Source: Taylorella equigenitalis ATCC 35865
GTDB lineage: Bacteria > Pseudomonadota > Gammaproteobacteria > Burkholderiales > Burkholderiaceae_B
Length of the DNA: 64,000 nucleotides
Direction of reading: 5' to 3'
NCBI RefSeq assembly: GCF_000276685.1
Contig: NC_018108.1
Location: 1,550,001 to 1,614,000 of the forward strand
Of the stretch, positions 46,268 through 54,808 are shown piece after piece. A program made the position numbers and the translations under genes. Numbering within the stretch: the stretch's first letter is position 1; each line of letters starts with the position of its first letter. The notes beneath the pieces are model-generated. The model worked only from the letters and a program-made list of their open reading frames with translations, did not search any database and was not told the DNA's origin.

Positions 46268-47070
46268 CAAACACCTTGAATGCTAGAAACGTCGAAAAAG
46301 CCTTCATACTGACTAAACTTCAAAAAGGCATCCTCAAGACTACTTACCCCTAAACCTTTGAGCAACTTAGAAGTTTCATCGCAGGCAACCAAATTTCCCT
46401 GTCTTAGAAATGCTATTCGATCGCACATTTCTTGTGCTTCTTCTAGATAATGAGTAGTCAATAAAATTGTGTGCCCCTTTTGATTAAGCTCTTTTATAAA
46501 CTTCCATAGATTTTGACGAAGTTCAATATCAACTCCAGCTGTAGGCTCATCAAGAATAATAACTGGAGGTTTATGTACCAACGCCTGAGCAACTAGAACT
46601 CTTCGCTTCATACCGCCTGAAAGAGATCTCATATTAGCATCAGCCTTATCGGTAAGATTAAGTTTATAAAGAAGCTCTTCAATCCATGCTTCATTTTTGT
46701 TCAGACCGAAAAAGCCCGATTGATTTCGCAAAGTTTGTACAACGGAAAAAAATGGATCATAAACAAGCTCTTGTGGCACGACACCTAAACACCTTCTTGC
46801 TTGTTTGTAATCTGTCTGAACATCGTAGTTGAAAATTTTAACACTGCCCGAACTTGGTTTTGTAAGACCAGCAAGAATGGAAATTATAGTAGTTTTGCCA
46901 GCACCATTAGGACCAAGTAAACCAAAAAATTCTCCCTCTTTTATATCAAAAGTTACATCTCCAAGTGCTTGAAAACCAGCCCCTGCGGTTCGTCCCAAAA
47001 GACAATTGCGGAGGCTGGTTTTTTTTGGATAGATTTTATGAAGATTTTTTATTTCTACTGCAAGGGACAT
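46267..47070 (-). CDS. ABC transporter ATP-binding protein (YadG-like)
   Basis: The 267-aa ATPase has Walker A GPNGAGKTT, Q-loop GVVPQELVYDP, signature LSGGMKRRVLVAQAL, Walker B VIILDEPTAGVD and LTTHYLEEAQEMCD. This DRA-type ATPase works with the ABC-2 permease downstream. It begins 3 bases after the mlaC stop; the mlaB (STAS) gene found at this place in relatives is absent. Confidence 0.9.
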   Translation of the reverse strand: MSLAVEIKNLHKIYPKKTSLRNCLLGRTAGAGFQALGDVTFDIKEGEFFGLLGPNGAGKTTIISILAGLTKPSSGSVKIFNYDVQTDYKQARRCLGVVPQELVYDPFFSVVQTLRNQSGFFGLNKNEAWIEELLYKLNLTDKADANMRSLSGGMKRRVLVAQALVHKPPVIILDEPTAGVDIELRQNLWKFIKELNQKGHTILLTTHYLEEAQEMCDRIAFLRQGNLVACDETSKLLKGLGVSSLEDAFLKFSQYEGFFDVSSIQGV

Positions 47071-47073
47071 ACA

Positions 47074-47667
47074 TTAGTTATTTTTTTCGAGCGCTTGAAT
47101 CAAACCATCGATTCCGCCCTTATTTATTTCTCCAGCAAACTGATTACGGTAATTTTGAATTAACCAAATATTTTCTACGTTGAAATCATAAAACTTCCAA
47201 GAGTCGCCTGATTTTTCTAGTCGGTAGTCAACATCCACAATGCCAGAATTATTCTTAATTTTAGTTCTTACAACAGCATCGTTTGCGTTAGGATCACCAC
47301 GGAAAGGCTCCATAATAATTTCAGTAGAATCATCCACTTTTGCGAATGCTCCACTGTAAGTGCGAATCAATGTCTTTTTAAATGCCTCGGTTAATGCTTG
47401 TTTTTGCTCATCTGTAGCCTTTCTCCAAGGTTGACCTGTAGCTAAACGAGTAGTTTTTTGAATGTTTGATACTGGAATAAGTTTATCGTTAACGATTCTT
47501 TGTACTGCAGCAGTGTCACCACTTTTTGCAGCAGAATCATTTTGAATTACTTTAATAGTATCTTCTGCTACTTTTTTAACGAAATCGTTAGGATTTTCAG
47601 CCGCTTGAACACTGAAAGTAAAAGCCAATAAAGAACTTGCTAGTAAAGTTTTAGAAATTCTAGTCAT
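47074..47667 (-). CDS. mlaC: MlaC-type periplasmic phospholipid-binding protein
   Basis: The 197-aa product has a signal peptide ending SVQAAENP. The family body includes PVSNIQKTTRLATGQPWRKATDEQKQALTEAFKKTLIRTYSGAF and VDYRLEKSGDSWKFYDFNVENIWLIQNYRNQFAGEI. MlaC shuttles phospholipids between outer-membrane MlaA and inner-membrane MlaFED. Good ribosome site (AAGGAGG) before the ATG. Confidence 0.93.
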   Translation of the reverse strand: MTRISKTLLASSLLAFTFSVQAAENPNDFVKKVAEDTIKVIQNDSAAKSGDTAAVQRIVNDKLIPVSNIQKTTRLATGQPWRKATDEQKQALTEAFKKTLIRTYSGAFAKVDDSTEIIMEPFRGDPNANDAVVRTKIKNNSGIVDVDYRLEKSGDSWKFYDFNVENIWLIQNYRNQFAGEINKGGIDGLIQALEKNN

Positions 47668-47760
47668 ATCTCCTCCTTAGATTATTTTTGTGTGTACTTA
47701 TATTAATTTATTACCAAGGAAAATGAATCGTGTTTGATGCTTAATAATATTTCAATATAT

Positions 47761-48768
47761 TTACTGACCTGGATCCTCATAATGAGGGACTGATGGATCA
47801 ATTGGCTGAGCAACTGGTTGAGATCCTCCCGTATCTGACTCAGGATCCTCGTATTGTGGGACTGATGGGTCAGAACTAGATTGCTTATCAGATTGACTTG
47901 ATGACTGAGATGGAGATTCTGGGTCTTCGTACTGTGGCAAGTTAGAATCTGGATCCTCATACTGAGGAAGATTTGAATCAGGGTCTTCGTATTGAGGTAG
48001 GGATTCAGATTTAGGATTTTTAGCTTTTTTTGCTGCCGCCAATTCTTCTTGGTAAAGACCATTGGGTTCCAGTTTACTTCTGACTAAAGCTCTTCTGTTT
48101 TGAAGATAGGCATCACGCAAAAACGCATACTCGTCAAGTGCTAACCCCTTAGTCATATCTTCGACTTGCAATAAACGATAACGAACATCCATATACTTTA
48201 AGCCAGTTAAGGAATTTCTAAGTTTGACATTATCAATCGCTGATGGAGATGCAAATACAAGAGACGAACCAACAGTATCACCAATTAGTCCTGCCCCATC
48301 CCTAAAATTAGACGGACCTAGAATTGGTAACATTAAATATGGACCCTCTTTGAAACCCCAAACTGCCAAAGTGGTACCAAAGTCATTAGGAATTTTAGGG
48401 GTTCCAGATTTAGTAGCTACATCAAAACAACCCCCAACACCCATAGTAGAATTTTGAATAACGCGTCCCATGGTGTTGAAAAAATCTACTCCTCGACCCT
48501 GAAGTAAGCTATTCACACCTGACCAAATATCACCCAAATTAGAAAAAATATTAGATATACATCTTTTAGCCCCACCTGGCAGAACTGTATCATATAGTTG
48601 GGCAACAGGCTTTACGATTCCCTCATCAACTTTTTTATTAACTTTATAAATAGTGCGATTCATACTTTCGTAAGGATCGCCATCTGTGGGATGCTCTACA
48701 GTGACACATGCTGATAAAGCACTGACTAATAGACTTACTTCAATTGCTCGAATTAGGTGTGGTTTCAT
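47761..48768 (-). CDS. mlaA: MlaA/VacJ outer-membrane lipoprotein with repeated PQYEDP tail
   Basis: The 335-aa product has lipobox LSAC and the VacJ domain (DPYESMNRTIYKVNKKVDEGIVKP; FFNTMGRVIQNSTMGVGG; FGTTLAVWGFKEGPYLMLPILGPSNFRDGAGLIGD) to about residue 225, then a Ser/Pro/Asp/Glu tail. MlaA removes misplaced phospholipid from the outer leaflet. The tail carries five copies of PQYEDP or PHYEDP, which is not a usual part of the family. It overlaps mlaD by 29 bases. Confidence 0.92.
   Translation of the reverse strand: MKPHLIRAIEVSLLVSALSACVTVEHPTDGDPYESMNRTIYKVNKKVDEGIVKPVAQLYDTVLPGGAKRCISNIFSNLGDIWSGVNSLLQGRGVDFFNTMGRVIQNSTMGVGGCFDVATKSGTPKIPNDFGTTLAVWGFKEGPYLMLPILGPSNFRDGAGLIGDTVGSSLVFASPSAIDNVKLRNSLTGLKYMDVRYRLLQVEDMTKGLALDEYAFLRDAYLQNRRALVRSKLEPNGLYQEELAAAKKAKNPKSESLPQYEDPDSNLPQYEDPDSNLPQYEDPESPSQSSSQSDKQSSSDPSVPQYEDPESDTGGSQPVAQPIDPSVPHYEDPGQ
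47764..48000 (-). repeat. Repeat-encoding tail of mlaA (five PQYEDP units)
   Basis: Residues 257-335: three tandem 10-residue units (LPQYEDPDSN type), a Ser/Gln spacer, then VPQYEDP and VPHYEDP. At the DNA level the units are near-identical but use several synonymous codons, so the repetition is under protein-level selection or is not brand new. Confidence 0.85.
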
Positions 48769-49237
48769 TATTTTTATTTCCTTCTTTTTCAGCAGTTGAG
48801 AATAGGAACTTACTAATCAACTCCTCTAACACAAGAGCACTTTGAGTAAACATAATCTCATCCCCATCTTTTAGATTTGATTCTTCAGCACCTGGAGTTA
48901 GCCCGATATACTGCTCTCCTAGAATCCCTGAAGTCATAATCGTAGCTGAAGTATCCATAGGAAATTTAAACTTTTCATTCAGATCCAAGTAGACTACGCC
49001 CTTAAAATCTGCATTATCAAATTCAACAGAATTCACACGACCAACTACAACCCCATTGCTACGAATAGCGGCCCTACTTTTAAGTGAGCCCACATTATCA
49101 AATTTAGCTACTACTCGATAGGTTTTTTCAAATGAGTAGGTATTTAAATTACCTGCTTTTAGAGCAAGGAAAGCCAATGCTATCAAGCCCAAAAGAAAAA
49201 ATAACCCAACTAAAAAATTTGTTTTATTGCTGTGCAT
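48740..49237 (-). CDS. mlaD: MlaD, MCE-domain subunit of the phospholipid transporter
   Basis: The 165-aa product starts at ATG 49237 (MHSNKTNFLVGLFFLLGLIALAFLALKAG), 11 bases after the mlaE stop. The longer frame would overlap mlaE and precedes the membrane helix with no signal. The MCE domain follows (YRVVAKFDNVGSLKSRAAIRSNGVVVGRV; GILGEQYIGLTPG). A single MCE domain anchored in the inner membrane binds lipid and MlaC. Confidence 0.92.
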   Translation of the reverse strand: MHSNKTNFLVGLFFLLGLIALAFLALKAGNLNTYSFEKTYRVVAKFDNVGSLKSRAAIRSNGVVVGRVNSVEFDNADFKGVVYLDLNEKFKFPMDTSATIMTSGILGEQYIGLTPGAEESNLKDGDEIMFTQSALVLEELISKFLFSTAEKEGNKNNETTPNSSN

Positions 49238-49248
49238 AATCCGAACAC

Positions 49249-50037
49249 CTATGTAAACATAACAGCAGTTAATAAAAAATCGAGCCCTAAAACGCATAGA
49301 GAAGATTTCACTACAGTATGTGTCGTAGCCTTAGCGACACCCTCGGGTGTAGGCACGGAATACCAACCCTCAAAAAGGGCAATAAGCATAACTGCCACAC
49401 CAAAGACTACACTTTTTATAAACCCATTTAAAATATCTTCTACGATATCAGTTCCAGACTGCATCTGAGACCAAAATGATCCCGAATCCACATCTATAAG
49501 AACGACTCCGACAACCCAGCCACCTACAACACCAATCGCAGAAAATATAGTAGCTAATATAGGCATAGCAATGGTACCACCCCAAAACCTAGGTACTAGA
49601 ATCCTACGAATTGGGTTAATGCCCATAACATCCATAGCAGCTAACTGTTCGCCTGATTTCATAAGACCAATTTCAGCAGTCGTAGCAGTCCCAGCTCTAC
49701 CAGCAAATAACAAAGCGGTAACAACAGGACCTAGCTCTCTTGTTAAAGCTAAAGAAACTACTAATCCAAGAGACTCCTCAGACCCATACATAGACAAGGT
49801 GTGATAACCCTGCAATCCCAAAACGAATCCAACAAAAAGCCCAGAAACTGCAATGATAATTAACGAATGATTACCGATAAAATGTAGTTGCTCAATCACT
49901 AATGAAGGTCTTTTGAATATAAAAGCAACATTAAGAAAAACAGACCACATCAATCTAGCAAAAGCCCCAACTGCACAAATTGCAGAGATGATGAGTTCAC
50001 CGATACGTGATATGAATTTATACACCAAGTTTCTCAC
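49249..50037 (-). CDS. mlaE: MlaE, permease of the phospholipid transporter
   Basis: The 262-aa product starts at GTG 50037 (or a GTG four codons later), overlapping the mlaF end by 20 bases. Family motifs: GLFVGFVLGLQGYHTL, LALTRELGPVVTALLFAGRAGTATTAEIGLMKSGEQLAAMDVMGINP and EGWYSVPTPEGVAKATTHTVV. Inner-membrane core of the MlaFED complex. Confidence 0.93.
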   Translation of the reverse strand: MRNLVYKFISRIGELIISAICAVGAFARLMWSVFLNVAFIFKRPSLVIEQLHFIGNHSLIIIAVSGLFVGFVLGLQGYHTLSMYGSEESLGLVVSLALTRELGPVVTALLFAGRAGTATTAEIGLMKSGEQLAAMDVMGINPIRRILVPRFWGGTIAMPILATIFSAIGVVGGWVVGVVLIDVDSGSFWSQMQSGTDIVEDILNGFIKSVVFGVAVMLIALFEGWYSVPTPEGVAKATTHTVVKSSLCVLGLDFLLTAVMFT

Positions 50038-50857
50038 TCTTTAATTTATACCAGTCACTAAAACTGTTAGATTCAGGGTACTCAAATACAACAGGACCAT
50101 CAGGTTTTCCATATAAAAATTGATTAACGTAATCATTTTTAGATTCACGTAATTCGTCAGGCGTACCCTCGGCAATAATCTTTCCCTGTCCAATCATATA
50201 AACATAATCAACAATATCAAAAGATTCATCGATATCATGTGTAATCAAGATTGAACCACAATTAAGCCTATCCGCAGTATCACGAATAAGCTTAGCCGTC
50301 ATACCTAATGAAATAGGATCCAGTCCTGCAAATGGCTCATCGTAAAGAATAATTTGAGGCTCAAGAATAATTGCACGTGCTAAAGCAACCCTGCGAGCCA
50401 TACCGCCTGAAATCTCTGATAGCTTAAGATGTGCAGCCGTTCTAAGCCCTACCGAATCTAACGTCTTTAAAACCTTGTTAAAAATTTCTCTTTCAGAATA
50501 ATTCGTAAGCTCTCGCAACGGAAAGGCAACGTTATCGTAAACGCCTAAATCTGTAAACAACGCACCATGCTGAAACAACACACCCATCTGCTGACGCAAA
50601 GAATCCAATTTTTTTTTGGATATTTTGCTTATATCATGGCCAAGCAATTCAACACGCCCAGCTTGTGGCTTAAGCTGACCAGTAGTGGCTCTTAAAATTG
50701 TTGTTTTACCAGAGCCAGACCCACCTATAAGAGCAATAATCTGACCCTTATGAAGTCTCACATGCAAGTCAGAGATGATGACATGTGCACCATAACCCAA
50801 GGTCACATGATCAAATTTAATTAAAGCCTCTGAATCGGACACAGTGATGATACTCAA
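50018..50857 (-). CDS. mlaF: MlaF, ATPase of the phospholipid transporter
   Basis: The 279-aa product has Walker A GGSGSGKTT, the signature LSEISGGMARRVALARA (ISGG variant typical of MlaF), Walker B IILYDEPFAGLDPISLG and ILITHDIDESFDI. It drives lipid transport between membranes. First gene of the long minus-strand run mlaFEDAC - ABC - bolA - murA - hisA - tatABC, with mostly overlapping ends. Confidence 0.95.
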   Translation of the reverse strand: MSIITVSDSEALIKFDHVTLGYGAHVIISDLHVRLHKGQIIALIGGSGSGKTTILRATTGQLKPQAGRVELLGHDISKISKKKLDSLRQQMGVLFQHGALFTDLGVYDNVAFPLRELTNYSEREIFNKVLKTLDSVGLRTAAHLKLSEISGGMARRVALARAIILEPQIILYDEPFAGLDPISLGMTAKLIRDTADRLNCGSILITHDIDESFDIVDYVYMIGQGKIIAEGTPDELRESKNDYVNQFLYGKPDGPVVFEYPESNSFSDWYKLKSEKLGV

Positions 50858-50872
50858 ATAAAAACTAAGATT

Positions 50873-52069
50873 TTAACAAATATAAGATTTCTGGTAATTG
50901 CCTGTGGAAAGTCTTGTAATTCTACCCTCAGTTTCCCATAGGACTAATTGCTCGATAGCAGAATCCAAAGGCATATCCAAAGCCTTCCTCAAATCGTTTA
51001 TTGTAAATTCCTGCTCCCCAATTGAGTCAAGGGGGTGTGGGCTCAATGTTATTTCAGAATATCCCAAAGTATTATGTATCTCTATATTTTCTGCACCCCA
51101 CGCAATATTATTCATAACAAATTCTGCACTATCCGCTAGCATAGCACCTTGCTGAATCAAATTATGACAACCTTTATGAGCATTAGTAAGAACAGAACCT
51201 GGAACGGCAAAAACATCTCTACCATTTGCCATAGCTAACTCCGCCGTATATAAAGACCCACTTTTCTGTGCCGCTTCGACCACGACAACACCAAGGGACA
51301 AGCCAGCAATAATCCTATTCCTAGCAGGAAAATGAAAAGGCTTAGGGTCAGAACCCAAGCCAAACTCAGAGATAAGCAACCCATTTGATTTAACTTGCTC
51401 TGCCAATTCAACATTCTCCTTTGGATAAATAATATCCAATCCCGACCCCAAAACAGCTATCGTACTTAAATCCTTTTGACTACTTAATGCTCCAATGTGT
51501 GCATTTGAATCTATCCCTCTAGCAAGCCCACTAACAACACAATAATTATTGTTGGCAATGCCCTTTGCGAAACTTCTTGAAGTGAAATTCGACTGATAAG
51601 AAGATTTTCTAGAACCTACAATCGCAATACATGGTTTTTTTAGTGTCTGCTTTTTTCCACTAAGATAAAGTAATACTGGAGGATCAGGAAGTTTCTTTAA
51701 CAATTCTGGATAATCATCTTCAAAGATAGTTAAGACAGCATTGCCATCAATATCTAACCAATCCAATGTTCTATTTAACTGACTTTGTGCAATATTGTTG
51801 TTCTTATGAAGAAGTCCGTATATATCTCCCTTGTAATTTCCACCAGTAGATTTAAAAAGACTAAGTGCAAAATTAAAATCTCGCTCTGTAGTCTGGTATA
51901 CATATTTTGCCTCTTTAAAATGAGTTACTAAAAAATAAAATAACTTGGGAGGAATTTCCTCTATAAAAGATAATTTCAATAATGATTTTAAATTGTCCAT
52001 GTGCATCTTAAAAAGTTCAGTATAGATTTGTGATTCATTATTTATAAGAGGGTGGACAATTTGGTCCAT
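50873..52069 (-). CDS. dprA: DNA processing protein DprA
   Basis: The 398-aa product starts at ATG 52069 (MDQIVHPLINNESQ); the longer open frame runs into the divergent def gene and reads as its antisense. The Rossmann core is complete: AIVGSRKSSYQSNFTSRSFAKGIA, VVSGLARGIDSNAHIGAL, AVLGSGLDIIYPKEN, LISEFGLG and LSLGVVVVEAAQKSGSLYTAELAMANGRDVFAVPG. DprA loads RecA on incoming single strands in natural transformation. It supports a competence capacity but is also present in non-competent species. Confidence 0.93.
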   Translation of the reverse strand: MDQIVHPLINNESQIYTELFKMHMDNLKSLLKLSFIEEIPPKLFYFLVTHFKEAKYVYQTTERDFNFALSLFKSTGGNYKGDIYGLLHKNNNIAQSQLNRTLDWLDIDGNAVLTIFEDDYPELLKKLPDPPVLLYLSGKKQTLKKPCIAIVGSRKSSYQSNFTSRSFAKGIANNNYCVVSGLARGIDSNAHIGALSSQKDLSTIAVLGSGLDIIYPKENVELAEQVKSNGLLISEFGLGSDPKPFHFPARNRIIAGLSLGVVVVEAAQKSGSLYTAELAMANGRDVFAVPGSVLTNAHKGCHNLIQQGAMLADSAEFVMNNIAWGAENIEIHNTLGYSEITLSPHPLDSIGEQEFTINDLRKALDMPLDSAIEQLVLWETEGRITRLSTGNYQKSYIC

Positions 52070-52115
52070 ACGAGTTTTTACTATAATTACGTGATTAACA
52101 TTTTTAAAAAAATAT

Positions 52116-52625
52116 ATGGCTGTTCTACCTATACTTAAGTATCCAGACCCAAGGTTAAAAAAAATTGCTAAAGACGTTGATGTTGTCGACGAGTCTATAA
52201 AAAAAATTGTCGAAGATATGGCTGAAACTATGTACGCTGCAAATGGTGTCGGATTGGCTGCCACTCAGGTAGATATTCATAAAAGGATAGTTGTAATAGA
52301 CGTATCTGAAGAAAGAAATGATCTTTTAGTTCTCATTAATCCCGAAATTATCGGCATAAGCGAAGAAAAAGTGATTCACGAAGAAGGCTGCCTGTCGGTT
52401 CCTATGATATATGATAATGTAGAGCGATTTTCAGAGGTTCGAGTTAAAGCCTTAGACCAAAATGGCAATGCATTCGAATTCAAAGCAGACGGACTACTAG
52501 CTATTTGCGTACAACATGAGCTTGATCATCTAATGGGCAAAGTATTTGTAGAAAAACTCTCTGCCCTTAAACAAAATAGAATTAAAACTAAGCTTAAAAA
52601 AGCTCAAAAAGAAGAGAAGAACTAA
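52116..52625 (+). CDS. def: Peptide deformylase
   Basis: The 169-aa product removes the formyl group from nascent N-termini. All three motifs are present: GVGLAATQ near residue 45, EGCLSVP near 89 and QHELDHLMG near 132. It diverges from dprA with 46 bases between starts. No strong ribosome site is visible. Its stop overlaps yggS by 4 bases. Confidence 0.96.
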   Translation: MAVLPILKYPDPRLKKIAKDVDVVDESIKKIVEDMAETMYAANGVGLAATQVDIHKRIVVIDVSEERNDLLVLINPEIIGISEEKVIHEEGCLSVPMIYDNVERFSEVRVKALDQNGNAFEFKADGLLAICVQHELDHLMGKVFVEKLSALKQNRIKTKLKKAQKEEKN

Positions 52626-53323
52626 GTTTTATTTCTCTCTCCAAATAATGCATGACCAATACGGATTTCGGTTGCACCTTCTTGTATTGCAATTTCAAAA
52701 TCCCCACTCATACCCATAGATAATTGTGGCAATGCCAAACCAGTAATGTCACGACATCTTTCTGCTAATTCTCGTAGACTTGAAAAACACTTTCTTATAT
52801 CGTCTTGGTTTTCCGTATTTTCTGCAATGGTCATAAAACCTTGCAAGTCTAGTGTTTGTATTCCAGATTCTTTTAAATCATTTAAAAATGCAGGAACTTC
52901 ACTAATTTCTAAGCCAGTTTTAGACACCTCGGGACTAGTTTTTACTTGCACTAATGCTTTAATAGATTTACCTGCTGCTTGAAGGCGATTATCAAGAGCT
53001 TTAGCTAGTTCAATTCTGTCTAATGATTGAATCTCTGAAGCATATGTGGCTACTTCCTTGGATTTATTGGTCTGCAAGTATCCAATAATAACCCACTGCA
53101 ACTGGTCGTAATCTTGAAGTTCTATGGCTTTTTCCTTCAATTCCTGAGCTTTATTTTCGGCAAATCTGTGATAGCCTAAATCAATAGCCATACGTATGGT
53201 ATCTGGAGAAAATGTCTTAGTAACAGGAAGTATGTTCACTGAACCTGGTTCTCTTCCTGCCTGCTTACAAGCTTCATTTACTCTTTGTTCAAGTGCTCTA
53301 AAATTTTCAGCTAATGTAATCAT
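52622..53323 (-). CDS. YggS/PLPBP-type pyridoxal phosphate homeostasis protein
   Basis: The 233-aa product carries the PLP Lys in [16 protein letters not shown] near residue 36, then [42 protein letters not shown] and [28 protein letters not shown]. It maintains free PLP levels without a known catalytic activity. Usually WHFIG.LQ.NK in the family; here [11 protein letters not shown]. Confidence 0.94.
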   Translation of the reverse strand: MITLAENFRALEQRVNEACKQAGREPGSVNILPVTKTFSPDTIRMAIDLGYHRFAENKAQELKEKAIELQDYDQLQWVIIGYLQTNKSKEVATYASEIQSLDRIELAKALDNRLQAAGKSIKALVQVKTSPEVSKTGLEISEVPAFLNDLKESGIQTLDLQGFMTIAENTENQDDIRKCFSSLRELAERCRDITGLALPQLSMGMSGDFEIAIQEGATEIRIGHALFGERNKT

Positions 53324-53426
53324 CGTTTTCCTCCTTAAATTAAAGTCTGTATCCTGTAATAATTTAAAAAAGTAAAATCAATAAAATTAAAAATCTTTTT
53401 TGCTAAATGGTGGTGGCACCAACTTT

Positions 53427-54710
53427 ATGATAGACATATTAATAATATTATTCCTAACCTTTTTAAATGGCTTATTTGCCATGTCTGAAATTGCAGTAGT
53501 CTCATCCAAAAAAACTCGCCTCCAAAAACAAGCAGAACAAGGTAAAACATCAGCCAAAGTAGCCTTGGCCCTACAACATGACCCAGCAAGATTTCTATCT
53601 ACAGTCCAAATTGGTATCACCCTAATTGGAATATTTTCTGGTGCCTTTGGTCAAGCTTCATTGGTATCGAAATTGACCCCCATTTTAACCCCATTATTTG
53701 GAAATTACTCTAACGAAATATCATTAGCAATTGTTGTGATATCAATAACTTTTTTATCGATAGTTTTTGGAGAACTTGTCCCAAAAAGATTGGCCATCCA
53801 CTACCCTGAAAAAATAGCAAATGTAATATCAAGACCCATGACCATTCTATCTAAGGCAGTGGCACCTTTTGTTTGGATACTATCATTTAGTACTAATTTA
53901 GTACTTAAATTAATTGGTATTTCCAAAAAAGAAGAAAATAGTTTAACGGAAGAAGATATAAGTGGCATTTTGCATGAAGGGGCTACTGCGGGCCTATTCG
54001 AAAAGACTGAACACAATATAGTTGAACGAGCTTTAAGCCTTGACGACAGGCATATTGCCACCATAATGACTCCACGGAGCGAAATCCACTACATTGATAT
54101 AAATGCTCCGATTAAAGACACCCTTACTATTATTGCCGACAGCCCATATTCAAGATTTCCAGTGGTTGATGGGCAGTTAGATAATGTAATCGGTATTGTG
54201 GATGCGGGCTCATTGTTTGAGCAGCAAATTAGGGGTGAACCAACTGATATACGTAAGACCATGAAGCCTGTTAAATTCGTTCCAGAAAATATCAGTGCCA
54301 TGGATCTTCTGGAATCATTGCAAGAACACAAATCTGAAATAGCAGTTGTTATTAATGAATACGGAGAAGTTGAAGGTGTAGTCACGCTTAGGGATATTTT
54401 GACTGTTTTAGTTGGCCATGCAATTCCTATGAATGAAAATGAAATGCTAGATGCTGTTCAGCGCAAAGATGGAACCTGGCTAATAGAAGGGACTATGACT
54501 TTAGAAAGATTTAAAGAAATCTTTAACGAAGACATAGATGCGTCTTCCGATGAGGAGGCACATTATCACACAATTGCAGGTTTAATTATGCATAAACTAG
54601 GACATATTCCTAGGGAAACTGAGTCATTTGAGTGGAATAGCTATAACTTTGAAGTAGTCGATATGGACAAACACAGGATCGATAGAGTTCTTGTGAAAGT
54701 TCTGAAATAG
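53427..54710 (+). CDS. CorC/HlyC-type CNNM transporter family protein (DUF21 plus CBS domains)
   Basis: The 427-aa product starts at ATG 53427 (MIDILIILFLTFLNGLFAMSEIAVVSSKKTRL). It has a DUF21 membrane domain with four helices (to about residue 190), two CBS domains (IMTPRSEIHYIDINAPIKDTL; VIGIVDAGSLFEQ; EIAVVINEYGEVEGVVTLRDIL) and a C-terminal transporter-associated domain (DGTWLIEGTMTLERF). Such proteins are linked to Mg2+/Co2+ efflux or are called hemolysin-like; the ion is unassigned. A terminator follows. Confidence 0.9.
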   Translation: MIDILIILFLTFLNGLFAMSEIAVVSSKKTRLQKQAEQGKTSAKVALALQHDPARFLSTVQIGITLIGIFSGAFGQASLVSKLTPILTPLFGNYSNEISLAIVVISITFLSIVFGELVPKRLAIHYPEKIANVISRPMTILSKAVAPFVWILSFSTNLVLKLIGISKKEENSLTEEDISGILHEGATAGLFEKTEHNIVERALSLDDRHIATIMTPRSEIHYIDINAPIKDTLTIIADSPYSRFPVVDGQLDNVIGIVDAGSLFEQQIRGEPTDIRKTMKPVKFVPENISAMDLLESLQEHKSEIAVVINEYGEVEGVVTLRDILTVLVGHAIPMNENEMLDAVQRKDGTWLIEGTMTLERFKEIFNEDIDASSDEEAHYHTIAGLIMHKLGHIPRETESFEWNSYNFEVVDMDKHRIDRVLVKVLK

Positions 54711-54735
54711 ATTGATTACAATTACGTAATATTTC

Positions 54736-54762
54736 AAAGGGTAGGCGTGGTGTCTACCCTTT
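54736..54762 (+). terminator. Stem-loop between the CorC-type gene and glmS
   Basis: AAAGGGTAG (54736-54744) and CTACCCTTT (54754-54762) form a 9-bp stem with a 9-base loop, followed by TTGCTTAT. The T-run is short, so termination may be partial. Confidence 0.6.
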
Positions 54763-54808
54763 TGCTTATAATTTATTACCGTTTTATTAAACGTGGTGGG
54801 AGGGCAAT

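Noticed and set aside
47703-48062. 119-codon minus-strand frame overlapping the mlaA tail
   Set aside because: Shadow frame created by the tail repeats; mlaA itself reads through the region in the conserved frame.
52070-52264. 65-codon N-terminal extension of dprA
   Set aside because: It is antisense to the def coding region and upstream; DprA aligns from MDQIVHP on.
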